From the NCBI GenBank assembly GCA_017934975.1, contig JAGBIM010000006.1, positions 1-64,000 on the forward strand: DNA of 64,000 bases. Reading direction: 5' to 3'. This stretch comes from Clostridia bacterium. GTDB lineage: Bacteria; Bacillota; Clostridia; Oscillospirales; UBA644. A program made the translations under genes and the position numbers. Positions 35,234-44,707 of this stretch are shown here, piece by piece. Every line of letters starts with the position of its first letter. Within the stretch, counting starts at the first letter, position 1. A model generated the notes under the pieces. It was not told the DNA's origin. It did no database searches and saw only the letters and a list, made by a program, of their open reading frames with translations.

Positions 35234-36264
35234 CCTGTAAACCTCACAAATTTTATGTCCCAAATGGGAATTGGCCCTGGCATAACAGACACTACGGGCT
35301 TATCAAGTTGCACTATAAAATTCTTGATTCCGTTATCCCTAGCGAAAGGAGCAATTGTTTTAAAAGAAATCACAACACCAAGGTGCGCTCCAGAACGTGC
35401 TATTGAATAATCACTAGGGGAATGCTTCCAAGCAAACACATAATCACCTTCCCAGGGACTCCCTCGCAACTTTCCTTCTGTTTGTATTTTTTTTAGTGCA
35501 TCCAGCGAGGTAACGTGATAATACGTTTCTCCAAATTCATATTTCTTTTTCTTAGGTATAGCAATATCTTTTGCTAATTCTTTCGTTATTTTTTTGGAAT
35601 CTGATTTTGGAATGGAAGCTGACGGCGCTGTCACCGGAGGATTTTGTGTAATTGAGTCTGCTATACTATAACCTGCAATAGCACAGCCGACAAGATAGAT
35701 GATTTCTCCAAAAGGCAAGACTCCATCAGCACCGCAAAGCCACCACATAGACGCTGCCCACCCTGCTGCGGCAGGGCTGCACCCTGTAGGATCGATGCGG
35801 TTAATAGGATCATTTCCGCAATATGTAAAGAGGTTGCAGCCTACGGCACTGCCCGTGTCGATGACGGGGTCGGGGCTGATGAAGCGGCACCAGTAGGGGT
35901 TGTAATACCGTGCGTTGAGGTAGTACATTCCGGTTTCGTTATCGTAGTAATAACCGCGATAACGGAAGGGGTTGTAGCGGCCGAGGGTGGTTGCCATGGT
36001 TCCCGTAACGCCCAGATTGCAGCCCCAGGCATCGTAGGAATAGCGGACGACCAGCGTGCCCGAGGAATTGAAAATACCGAGGATATCACCAAAAATGTTC
36101 TTGTAATAGTAATAATCCTGCCCGTTCCAGTTCAGGCCGATGGGGGCACCGTTCTCATCGTAGTAATAATAGAACTGATGGGTTACGGTGCCGTATTCGT
36201 CCTTGCGGGTTTCTGCGACGATGGTGCTGCCGTCCAGGACGTAGTGCACCGTATCCGTAATCAT
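35230..36264 (-). CDS. Displaced RHS C-terminus with ADP-ribosyltransferase-like tip
   Basis: 344 residues. Residues 1-165 are the end of an RHS protein (VLDGSTIVAETRKDEYG, GLNWNGQDYYYYKNIFGD, YNPFRYRGYYYDNETGMYYL, NRIDPTG). After the DPTG border the tip is unique: a hydrophobic stretch, then from residue 248 YYHVTSLDALKKIQTEGKLRG, which resembles the first block of HYD1-type ART toxins and RNA 2'-phosphotransferase-like ARTs, and YVFAWKHSP further on. Such toxins would ADP-ribosylate a target. The first ATG has no ribosome site and the coding frame enters from non-coding sequence, so this may be a silent reservoir rather than an expressed gene. Confidence 0.65.
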   Translation of the reverse strand: MITDTVHYVLDGSTIVAETRKDEYGTVTHQFYYYYDENGAPIGLNWNGQDYYYYKNIFGDILGIFNSSGTLVVRYSYDAWGCNLGVTGTMATTLGRYNPFRYRGYYYDNETGMYYLNARYYNPYWCRFISPDPVIDTGSAVGCNLFTYCGNDPINRIDPTGCSPAAAGWAASMWWLCGADGVLPFGEIIYLVGCAIAGYSIADSITQNPPVTAPSASIPKSDSKKITKELAKDIAIPKKKKYEFGETYYHVTSLDALKKIQTEGKLRGSPWEGDYVFAWKHSPSDYSIARSGAHLGVVISFKTIAPFARDNGIKNFIVQLDKPVVSVMPGPIPIWDIKFVRFTG

Positions 36265-36316
36265 GCCCGCATTCTCAATAACCTTATCGGTGCGGCAAGG
36301 AGAGTGCCGGGAACTT

Positions 36317-36739
36317 CTACTTTATGTATTCTGCGATGAGTTGTTCAAACTCTTCTTTATCAAAAAAGAAATATCCGGAATTGTTTTTATTGGAACGTGT
36401 AAATGATTGAGAATCGTGATAGATGAAATCATAGTCTCCGTTGTAATATTCAATTCGGACAACGACGTATCCCTCATCAATGGAAAGCGGGGGGCCCCAA
36501 CTTTTACTCTGTTTTATTTCGTTGAGTTTTTTGAGAAATCCGTTACGGTCTGCTATTTCGTGCAGCACCGTATATTCGAACTCATACTCTGCTTCGATAT
36601 ACCGATCAAGACGGACGATTTGGACCGACTTTACGTTGTCGGGATTGCAGATATATCTTGAAGGCCCAAAGAAACCACAACTACATAATGAGAAAAGAAG
36701 AACAAAAACCACTACAAAAACAGCAATTTTCTTAGTCAT
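36317..36739 (-). CDS. Lipoprotein, candidate immunity protein for the metallopeptidase-like tip
   Basis: 140 residues beginning MTKKIAVFVVVFVLLFSLCSCG: a lipoprotein signal with lipobox LCSC, so it is displayed outside the membrane. The mature part has alternating beta strands (YVVVRIEYYNGDYDFIYHD, YFFFDKEEFEQLIAEYIK) and no known family. The start at 36739 is chosen because GAGGAG precedes it, though the frame is open upstream. It directly follows the displaced tip with the HEYGH motif (11 bases), so it probably neutralises that tip at the cell surface (inference). Confidence 0.7.
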   Translation of the reverse strand: MTKKIAVFVVVFVLLFSLCSCGFFGPSRYICNPDNVKSVQIVRLDRYIEAEYEFEYTVLHEIADRNGFLKKLNEIKQSKSWGPPLSIDEGYVVVRIEYYNGDYDFIYHDSQSFTRSNKNNSGYFFFDKEEFEQLIAEYIK

Positions 36740-36750
36740 ATAAATTCTCC

Positions 36751-37803
36751 TCACTTGAAAAACAACGGAATTAAACTCCAGTATGAGGTGTATTGTCCGG
36801 GAGGGAGAGACGGTTTTCTGCGTTGTGTCAACGTTGAGTTCCCCAGCCGGTTTGCTTCTGCTTCCCACGGATAAGAATAATAGTCGTAAGGCAATTTCCC
36901 ATTTTGGTCTAAAATACTAATAGTAACAGAAGGAATTGCAACCTCAAAAGTAAAGTTAATAATTCCTTTTTCTCTAAACTGTAAAACATGTCCGTATTCA
37001 TGGTTTAGCGTGTTTGCGTTTTGCTGTGATTTGCTTAAACCAATAATTCCGAATGAAAAGGATGTATCAAGAGGTGTTTTTATTACAAGAGCGCCTTTAT
37101 ATCCGGAAATATAATTTGATTCAAAAACAGTATCTTCACTTTGATTATCGATATCAAAATTTTTGACATCTTCAACTATGTCTTCGCAAAATTCGACAAC
37201 AGGATCAATAATATTTTCTTTAACCCAACCAACGGCTTTTTTTATCCATTTCGGCCAATTTCCGGTATAGTCTGCATAGTTGACGGGATCATTGAAGCAA
37301 TAGCAAAACAAATTATAGCCAACAGCAAGCCCGTCGGCCCCCAAGTATTGAGGCTCGTCAGCACTGATAAAGCGGCACCAGGAGGGGCGGTAGTAGCGGG
37401 CGTTGAGGTAGTACATTCCGCTTTCGGTGTCGTAGTAATAGCCACGGTAACGGAAGGGATTGTAGCGGCCGAGGGTGGTTGCCATGGTTCCCGTAACGCC
37501 CAGATTGCAGCCCCAGGCATCGTAGGAATAGCGGACGACCAGCGTGCCCGAGGAATTGAAAATCCCCAGAATATCGCCGAAGATGTTCTTGTAATAGTAA
37601 TAATCCTGCCCATTCCAGTTCAGGCCGATGGGGGCACCGTTCTCATCGTAGTAATAATAGAGCTGATGGGTTACGGTGCCGTATTCGTCCTTGCGGGTTT
37701 CTGCGACGATGGTGCTGCCGTCCAGCACGTAGTGACGGTTTCCATCGTTACCCCATAGTACGGATTCCGATAAGAAATTCCCGCGCTGGTGCTTTGTTTT
37801 CAT
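36751..37803 (-). CDS. Displaced RHS C-terminus with HExxH metallopeptidase-like tip
   Basis: 350 residues. Residues 24-170 are the RHS core end, nearly identical at DNA level to the other displaced copies; the border reads DYTGNWP. The tip contains HEYGH at residues 268-272 and, about 45 residues later, PWEAEANRLG with two possible third zinc ligands (Glu314, Glu316), the arrangement of gluzincin-type zinc peptidases. Between them is a hydrophobic segment. The N-terminal 23 residues are unrelated to RHS and there is no clear ribosome site, so it may be silent until recombined onto the full-length gene. A lipoprotein immunity candidate follows. Confidence 0.7.
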   Translation of the reverse strand: MKTKHQRGNFLSESVLWGNDGNRHYVLDGSTIVAETRKDEYGTVTHQLYYYYDENGAPIGLNWNGQDYYYYKNIFGDILGIFNSSGTLVVRYSYDAWGCNLGVTGTMATTLGRYNPFRYRGYYYDTESGMYYLNARYYRPSWCRFISADEPQYLGADGLAVGYNLFCYCFNDPVNYADYTGNWPKWIKKAVGWVKENIIDPVVEFCEDIVEDVKNFDIDNQSEDTVFESNYISGYKGALVIKTPLDTSFSFGIIGLSKSQQNANTLNHEYGHVLQFREKGIINFTFEVAIPSVTISILDQNGKLPYDYYSYPWEAEANRLGNSTLTQRRKPSLPPGQYTSYWSLIPLFFK

Positions 37804-37811
37804 CTGCTGCT

Positions 37812-38813
37812 TTACTCTTTCGTTACGATAAAGGTTTTCAAATCAACTGAATAGAGTTCTTGCAGTGGCGTTATTCCGAACAAATGAGAATCCGTTACGA
37901 AGAGACTGTCAAATGTTTTTTCGGAAATCCGTTTCTTTTCTCCGCTTTCAAGATCAATGCACCATAAGCCGTTTGTTTCCAGATCTGAAACATTCCAAAC
38001 AACGGACCCGGATGAGTTTCTTTTTTGAAAAGATAAATACAAATATTTATCATTAACCGCAATCCTAATGTGATTTTGGTCTGGAATGGGTTCCCCAAAC
38101 AACGAAATATCTTTTTCTTGGAAACTATTCAGATTAAGAATATTGATGGAATCTGAAATGTCATCAAAATGAACAACTGTATCCTCATAAAAATAGAGAT
38201 CATCGTAATATGGGTTAACTGTATACGAAGTGTTAAAACTGTCTACAACACCGGTATTTAAAGAATATACGACTAATTCTCTGTTGGTCTCTCCTACATA
38301 GTATATAAGGTCTCCGTTTACCCAAAAACAATAAACATCTTCTGCGATTTCTTTTTTCTGACCTGTTGAGAAGTTCTGAAATAAAAATCTTCCCTCTACA
38401 CCAGAAATATATACAAGATTATTATTATGAACATAAAAATCATAAACGGGATCCATTACAACATCCGAAGCCCCGGTATCTATAGACATGCGGTAAAGGC
38501 TATTTCCGTCGAGGTAATACAAATATCCGTTGTCAAGCATAAACTTGTTTACGCCGTACACGGTTCTTCGGGCACCATCTTTTTCCCACACAGTAATACA
38601 AGGAATGAATAGCCTTGTGTTCCAAATCGCGACACAGTCATCGCTCTTGTCCAAGAAATTTTCATTTCTGATATAATTATTTGAATTGGTTTTCGAATAA
38701 TTGGAAGAAATCAACACATTCGGAATTTTTCGAGGAACAAAGAACCATAGAAGCACAACAACGAAGAGGAGAAAAAGGATTACACCCAAAGAGATCAAAA
38801 AAAACTTTTTCAT
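37812..38813 (-). CDS. Membrane-anchored beta-propeller-like protein, candidate immunity for the full-length RHS tip
   Basis: 333 residues. An N-terminal membrane anchor (MKKFFLISLGVILFLLFVVVLLWFFV) precedes repeated beta segments such as DNGYLYYLDGNSLYRMSIDTG, NNNLVYISG and NGDLIYYVGETNRELVVYSLNTG, resembling DUF5050-type propellers. Its ATG overlaps the stop of the full-length RHS gene as ATGA, so it is coupled to it. In polymorphic toxin loci the gene immediately after the toxin tip is normally its immunity gene; an outward-facing propeller fits a tip that acts at the envelope. Function inferred from position only. Confidence 0.68.
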   Translation of the reverse strand: MKKFFLISLGVILFLLFVVVLLWFFVPRKIPNVLISSNYSKTNSNNYIRNENFLDKSDDCVAIWNTRLFIPCITVWEKDGARRTVYGVNKFMLDNGYLYYLDGNSLYRMSIDTGASDVVMDPVYDFYVHNNNLVYISGVEGRFLFQNFSTGQKKEIAEDVYCFWVNGDLIYYVGETNRELVVYSLNTGVVDSFNTSYTVNPYYDDLYFYEDTVVHFDDISDSINILNLNSFQEKDISLFGEPIPDQNHIRIAVNDKYLYLSFQKRNSSGSVVWNVSDLETNGLWCIDLESGEKKRISEKTFDSLFVTDSHLFGITPLQELYSVDLKTFIVTKE

Positions 38814-41800
38814 GAAAACAGGCCTCCTATCAATTTTGTTGCAATCCGCTTACCTGCAGCGCGACTTACGTAAAAAAGAAATTCTGCTGTTCTTAATTTT
38901 ATGACCTCGGAATTTACATGATTAAAATAAAGATTGGGTATAAGTGCATTGTCCTCTTTTAGTATCTTTTTATAAAAAAAGTCATATTTCTTAAAATTTC
39001 CTCGTAACAAAGCTCTTTTGGTAACTTGTACACAGTTACGATATAATAAGTCGTAAGAAAAATTTTTGCGTTGAAGATCGTATATATAAGAAATACTTCC
39101 AGAAAAATCTCCTTCAAAATATATCATTTTCTCATATCCTTTTTCAGGATCGTTTGCCGAATAATGCTTGTTTATACCCTCAAAAGATAAGTCGCCACCA
39201 TACGGCTCTAAAAATTCATAGGAGCCAGTTTTTCCCGAAAAACCGCCTCGATTGCTTCCCCAATAGAAATGAAGCCATTGTCCATTTTCGTCTTGAAGTA
39301 ACAGGCCTGAATGCCCTAATCCGCCAACGGCATCTTTATCTTGCAACCAAATTGCATCTTCTCCGGTGAGATCAAAATAACACACGGGAGAATTATTGCA
39401 GTAAACAAACAAATTGCATCCTACGGCGTTGCTGGCGTCAAGCACAGGATCCGGGCTGATGAAGCGGCACCAATAGGGGTTATAATAGCGGGCGTTGAGG
39501 TAGTACATTCCAGTTTCGTTATCGTAGTAATAACCGCGATAACGGAAGGGGTTGTAGATTCCCAGTGTGTTTGCCATGGAGCCGGATCGGGAAATGCTAT
39601 TCCCCCAGGCGTCATAGGAATAACGAACCACCAAAGTCCCTGCGGAATTGAAAATGCCGAGGATATCACCAAAAATGTTCTTGTAATAGTAATAATCCTG
39701 CCCGTTCCAGTTCAACCCGATGGGTGCACCGTTTTCATCGTAATAGTAGTAGAATTGGTGCGTTACCGTATCATAGCCGTCTTTGCGCGTCTCGGAAACG
39801 ATGGTACTGCCATCCAGTACGTAGTGAACGGTTTCGGTAATCTGTCCGTATTCTTCCCGAACCTTGTCGGTTCGAATTCCGTCGGAATTGTAGGAATAGT
39901 AGTGGAGAACGTCACTGCTGAAGTAAGAAGTCAGTTCTCGGCCGTTCCAGGTGTAGGAGGTGTCGAAGTCCCAGGTAACGTTCCCCATGGCATCGTAGTA
40001 GAAGGAGCTGCTGCGCTCCCCGATGCCATAGAAATTGATACCGATATAATTCCATTCTTTTGCGGTGTACTCAATTTCTTCACCCAGATCGCCCACGGTG
40101 AAAGAATAGGATCTGCGGGAGAGAATATTGCCGACCGTATCGTAGGTGTAGGTATAGGAAATCCCCGCATCGGCGTTGTCTTCCCGAATGAGGAACCCGG
40201 TGACGCTATCGTAGGTATACTTGTTGATCAGTTGGCCGTTGCGCAGAACCCGAATGACCCGACCGACGGAATCGTATTCGTAGGACAAGGTTTCGTTCAG
40301 TGCGGAGTTCGTTTCCGCGTTCACCACGTCCGAAGAATAGCCGGTAGTGCCGTTCCAACCCGGACGGAAGGAGTATGTCGTTTTGAAAAGCTCCGTTCCT
40401 CCGGCGTTGCGCAGGCTGACGTTGTTCAAACGGTGGAGATAATCGTAATTCAACGCGCGGGTCAGGCGATTGGTAATGCTCCAGTTTTCCAGACGGTCCG
40501 CTTCACCGTAGGTGGGGACGTAGGAAAGGGAGGTGGACCCCAAGGTATAATTAAGACCGGAGGTGCGATTTTCCGCATCGTAAGTGACGGCGGTGGTCAT
40601 TTCGGGGACGTTTGCCGCCGTATAGTGAGTGTAACCCGTGACGCGGGAAAGGGTATCGTAGGAGTAGTCGGTATAATACCCCTTCAGATTGTTCTGATTC
40701 CGTAGAAGATTTCCGTTGTCGTCGTAGGAGAAGACGAAGGAGGGCGTGACGGCTCCGTTGCGGTAGATTGCGGAAAGGAGATTTTGGGCATTGTAGCCGT
40801 ATTGCTCCGAATAACCGTTGGCATAGGTCATGGAAGCAAGCTTCCCGTAGCCCTGCTGATAGGTATAGGTGACGAGATTCGTGTTGCCCGATCTCAGAGA
40901 AATCAGGTTTCCGAAGGCATTCCGAGAGAAGGTAAAGCTGTTTTTGGTGGTGGAAACCTTTTCCAAGAGAAGGGCATCGTACTCGTTGTAGGTGTAGGTT
41001 ACAGGAGCATTCGAGGAAAGGACGCCGTCGCTTGTTTCGATGCCGCCGATGTAGGTTCTTGCCAAGGTTTCGTTGGGATTGTATTCGTAATTGGTAAGGA
41101 TTCCGTTTGCGTTGCAGGAGGAAATCAGCTGATTTGCGTAGTAGTAGCTTGCAGAGGTGTTCCCCGTGGTATCGTAGGTTTTGAAAACGAATCCCTCGGA
41201 AGTGTAGGTCTGTTCCGTGCGGAAGGCCGACGAATCGGTAACGCCTTCGGCGGTACTCGTGATTTCCGAAGAACGGACCTGGCCGTAGCCGTTATAGGTA
41301 TACTCCGTGTGCAGGTCCAGAGGCAGATCTGCAGAGGTGATATTGCGATTGAAGAACCCCGAACTATAAGAATAAGATGCACTTTCAGAGGTTCCGTCCG
41401 CCTTGTTTCGGGATGCGGAGACGAGGCGGTTCTCGTTATCGTAGGAATAAGAACGGTCGCTTCCTACGGAAGAGCGTGTGGCGGTCACATTGCCTTTGTT
41501 ATCGTAATCGACGTTTTGATAAACTCCCGCCGTGAGGGTTACTCCGTCAAAGTATGCCGTATTGACGTTGTTCTCGTAAACGCATTCCACGGTGATGGAC
41601 TCGATGGAGGTGATTTCGATATCCGGTTTTGACTCCACTATGAAAGAGCCTGCTACGTATTGCCATTCGTCGCAGAGCCATTGGAAGGGGATGTCTACGG
41701 TACGGGTGAAGGTTTCGGGAGCCGTCCCGGAAAGGGAAGCGTTATACGTGATCTTGGCTCGGAGTGCAAAGGCGGCACCCGTATCGGCGGTGTTCATGGA

Positions 41801-44518
41801 GTCCGCCTTCGCCCACCCGGAAATCAGAAACACTTTGGGCTTTCCTTGGTAGGTGGCACCCGTGTAGGTCTGGCTTGCCTTTCCGTTTGCCGTGATCTTC
41901 AGGGAATTCGTTCCGTATTTCGCCTGCTCGGACGTTCTTTGGGCTGCCGTGAGCGTCCAGGATCCGTCCGTTTCAAAGGAAGAATCGGACAGAAGGTTTT
42001 GTTCTACGGAACCACTCGTCTGATTGGCGGAATAGAAGGTGTTTGCGCCGCCGTAAACGGAAGAATACAGCTTGTGGCGCTTGTAATTAACCGCACTTCC
42101 CGTGGGGGCGGTGTATTCGTAAGACGAGGCGTTGAATACTTTTCCGTTGTTGTCTCGGGAGTAGGATGCGGTGGTGCGTCCGTACTGATCGTAGATATAG
42201 GACGTAAACAGGTCGTCGGCGTTGTTGTAAATATCATCTGCGCCGCCCGTGCGAACGGTGGTAAAGCCGGGCTGATATTCAAATCCGACGGTCGCACCTG
42301 CGGTATTGGAGAGATTAACCCGGCCGTAATTCTGCACCGAGGAGACGCGATCGTTCGCATAGGTCAGATTATAACGGGATGCGTCGTTGTAGATGGCAGA
42401 AAGGCGGCCGTCGGCATACTGGAATCGGGTAGTGCCGATTACCCCGGTAGAAGATCCGATCACGGAAAGATTTACGATGGCGAACAACTCTCCGGCGGAA
42501 TTGTAATTGAGATTGGTTTGATAGCGCGTTCCGCTCACGGAATGATAAATCCGATACGGCGTCCCGTTGCTGTTGTAGGAAAACGCAACGGATTCAACGG
42601 AATCTTCGTAGATGCCGTATTCATCCACACCGGTAGTCAATGCGGTAATTTCGTAAATGCGTACTTTGTCCCCGCTTTGATTATAGGAATACTGTAGGCT
42701 TTGACCGGCGGGGGAACGTTCGGATTGCAGGTAATAATAATGGGAGTTTTCATCTGCGCCCGAGCGATTGAAAATTTTGACGTAATCCTCTTTGCTTGTA
42801 ATTGTGGCAGAGAGATTGTAAGAATCAACGGTCAGGGTCAATCCGAGACCGTCTTCGTCATAATAGCCACCGGAACCGTCTCCCGTGAAATAGTGGGCCG
42901 TTCCATCGCCGTCCAAATAAATATATGAACCGCTTTTGTAAACGAGGTATTCGTAATTCGAGAAGGACCAGCCGTTTCCGGGCAATCCGTAGAAATACTG
43001 TTCAGGATCGTATTCTTCGGCGATATCGGTATTATAAACGGCAGAAACGGTTACGATGGAAAGGGGTTTTGTTGGGGTAAGGCAACTTACGACCGCCGTC
43101 GCCTGTCCCGTTGCATGCTTTACGAACAAAGACGCGGAGGAAAGATCGAATTCCGAATAAGTGAAATATTCTTCCAAGCCCACGGAATCGTAATAAAAAA
43201 TTTGTACCTTTGGACGGTAGCTGTAATCCGCGCTTAGATCGTACACGCTCATTTCGCAAGAGCCTGCCGTGTATTGCGTCTGGCTCAAGCGAACCGACCT
43301 TACACCGGACTCATGCCAATCCTTTGCAAGGGCCGTGACGTCGAGCTTCATGAAAGTTGAAATCGAAGACACGTCGGCCTTGCTTGCCAGGGCGGAATTC
43401 ACTTCTCCGTTTACGATTTCACGGGCTCCTACCGTGACGTTAGCCTGTGGTGCCGTTTTTATGGGGAAGATCAATTCTGCTTTGCTGATCAGCGCGCGGG
43501 AAGGCACGCCAATCTCACTCAGGGGCTTAACCGTTACGTCAATGGTATCGGTTTCTCCGCTGAGGTAATAGCTGTTAACACCGGCACGCGTTCCGACAAA
43601 GGAGGCAATTCCGGCAGATCCTTGTTTTAAAATATTGGGGTCAATGACTACGGGAAATTTCGCGGACTGCACCCATTCGGAAGAAAGGGTTACGGTCAGC
43701 GTATAATTGTCGCTGTTGCCTTTTTGAGCAAGCGTATAGAAGACGTCTGTCGTTTCGGTCCCATCCGCATCGTATGCAAACGGTGCGGGCATGAACCACA
43801 AAATATCCTCCCCGTCTTTGAGCGCAATTCCTCCGTCTTCCTGCAGTTCTGCAGAGAGATTCTGCAACTTGAGATCAAAGGCAAAGGTGTAAGATTCCAG
43901 AGGTTCTTTGATAATAATATTTTCTTTGATGCGGGTTCCGATCAGCTGATATTCAAGATCAACGTGATCCAAAACCTCAGGATAATACACGCCGGAGACA
44001 AGCTTGATCAAATGGGTCTTGTCGTTGTTGTTCCCCGGATTTACAACCGTTCCGACCGAGCTTTTTGCGGAAGAAGAAAGCCCGAAACGAACGTTGTAAT
44101 CATCTTTATGTAATTCTACCAGTTTATGGGTGTTCCCGTTTTCCGCAAAACGAATCGTAACGTCGTTTTGGGAAACGTATTCGCCTTCCGACGGATTGAG
44201 CGTATTGTCGATATCCGTCCAGGTTCCGTCCTTTTCATAGTGGACGGGCATTGCATAATCCGCAGCCAAAATCATACCATCAGGCATACGGAAATGCTTG
44301 GTTGTTTCGGTTCGCTTTGCAACGATTTCCTCCGGCTCACGCGGGAGATCGGAGAATTCGATGTTCTCATCTGCAGGGGCGACAACCTGCTGGTCCGTTT
44401 CCTGCGTCAACGCTTCTGTCGCAAAAGACCGCAGTACGGTTTGCGGTAAAATTTGAAGACAGAACGCAAGCACAAGAAACACGGCGAAAAACTTCAGGGT
44501 TATAGAAATGTGTTTCAT
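38810..44518 (-). CDS. Full-length secreted RHS/YD-repeat polymorphic toxin (WapA-like)
   Basis: 1,902 residues. A signal peptide (MKHISITLKFFAVFLVLAFC) is followed by an N-terminal beta-rich region, a carbohydrate-binding-like domain around residues 900-1030, and many YD repeats (YDNENRLVSASRNKADG, YDTVGNILSRRSYS, YDSVGRVIRVLRNG). The RHS core GIYNPFRYRGYYYDNETGMYYLNARYY ends at a DLTG border near residue 1710. The roughly 190-residue tip has GHSG (His1736) and RNC (Cys1829), the His-then-Cys order of permuted papain-like peptidases or acyltransferases. RHS shells encapsulate and deliver such tips to neighbouring cells. The ATG at 44518 has AAGGAGA; a good promoter lies upstream. Confidence 0.9.
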   Translation of the reverse strand: MKHISITLKFFAVFLVLAFCLQILPQTVLRSFATEALTQETDQQVVAPADENIEFSDLPREPEEIVAKRTETTKHFRMPDGMILAADYAMPVHYEKDGTWTDIDNTLNPSEGEYVSQNDVTIRFAENGNTHKLVELHKDDYNVRFGLSSSAKSSVGTVVNPGNNNDKTHLIKLVSGVYYPEVLDHVDLEYQLIGTRIKENIIIKEPLESYTFAFDLKLQNLSAELQEDGGIALKDGEDILWFMPAPFAYDADGTETTDVFYTLAQKGNSDNYTLTVTLSSEWVQSAKFPVVIDPNILKQGSAGIASFVGTRAGVNSYYLSGETDTIDVTVKPLSEIGVPSRALISKAELIFPIKTAPQANVTVGAREIVNGEVNSALASKADVSSISTFMKLDVTALAKDWHESGVRSVRLSQTQYTAGSCEMSVYDLSADYSYRPKVQIFYYDSVGLEEYFTYSEFDLSSASLFVKHATGQATAVVSCLTPTKPLSIVTVSAVYNTDIAEEYDPEQYFYGLPGNGWSFSNYEYLVYKSGSYIYLDGDGTAHYFTGDGSGGYYDEDGLGLTLTVDSYNLSATITSKEDYVKIFNRSGADENSHYYYLQSERSPAGQSLQYSYNQSGDKVRIYEITALTTGVDEYGIYEDSVESVAFSYNSNGTPYRIYHSVSGTRYQTNLNYNSAGELFAIVNLSVIGSSTGVIGTTRFQYADGRLSAIYNDASRYNLTYANDRVSSVQNYGRVNLSNTAGATVGFEYQPGFTTVRTGGADDIYNNADDLFTSYIYDQYGRTTASYSRDNNGKVFNASSYEYTAPTGSAVNYKRHKLYSSVYGGANTFYSANQTSGSVEQNLLSDSSFETDGSWTLTAAQRTSEQAKYGTNSLKITANGKASQTYTGATYQGKPKVFLISGWAKADSMNTADTGAAFALRAKITYNASLSGTAPETFTRTVDIPFQWLCDEWQYVAGSFIVESKPDIEITSIESITVECVYENNVNTAYFDGVTLTAGVYQNVDYDNKGNVTATRSSVGSDRSYSYDNENRLVSASRNKADGTSESASYSYSSGFFNRNITSADLPLDLHTEYTYNGYGQVRSSEITSTAEGVTDSSAFRTEQTYTSEGFVFKTYDTTGNTSASYYYANQLISSCNANGILTNYEYNPNETLARTYIGGIETSDGVLSSNAPVTYTYNEYDALLLEKVSTTKNSFTFSRNAFGNLISLRSGNTNLVTYTYQQGYGKLASMTYANGYSEQYGYNAQNLLSAIYRNGAVTPSFVFSYDDNGNLLRNQNNLKGYYTDYSYDTLSRVTGYTHYTAANVPEMTTAVTYDAENRTSGLNYTLGSTSLSYVPTYGEADRLENWSITNRLTRALNYDYLHRLNNVSLRNAGGTELFKTTYSFRPGWNGTTGYSSDVVNAETNSALNETLSYEYDSVGRVIRVLRNGQLINKYTYDSVTGFLIREDNADAGISYTYTYDTVGNILSRRSYSFTVGDLGEEIEYTAKEWNYIGINFYGIGERSSSFYYDAMGNVTWDFDTSYTWNGRELTSYFSSDVLHYYSYNSDGIRTDKVREEYGQITETVHYVLDGSTIVSETRKDGYDTVTHQFYYYYDENGAPIGLNWNGQDYYYYKNIFGDILGIFNSAGTLVVRYSYDAWGNSISRSGSMANTLGIYNPFRYRGYYYDNETGMYYLNARYYNPYWCRFISPDPVLDASNAVGCNLFVYCNNSPVCYFDLTGEDAIWLQDKDAVGGLGHSGLLLQDENGQWLHFYWGSNRGGFSGKTGSYEFLEPYGGDLSFEGINKHYSANDPEKGYEKMIYFEGDFSGSISYIYDLQRKNFSYDLLYRNCVQVTKRALLRGNFKKYDFFYKKILKEDNALIPNLYFNHVNSEVIKLRTAEFLFYVSRAAGKRIATKLIGGLFS

Positions 44519-44678
44519 CTGGGATTCTCCTTTTCTGATTTTTTTGTATGTCAACGGCAAAGCCGCAATACCCAAAAACAAAAAAATGGTTGTATCCTGT
44601 CTTGACGATATTTAATTGTATATGCAAAATTCGACTTGCTTCAGAATTTTCAGAACCAAAAAAGCTTTTGTTGATTAA

Positions 44679-44707
44679 AGTATAGCACAAATTTTGTCTC
44701 GTGTCAA
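44679..44707 (-). promoter_or_regulatory. Promoter of the full-length RHS gene
   Basis: Read leftward: TTGACA (44707-44702), a 17-base spacer and TATACT (44684-44679). It leaves a leader of about 155 bases before the RHS start codon. Confidence 0.82.
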
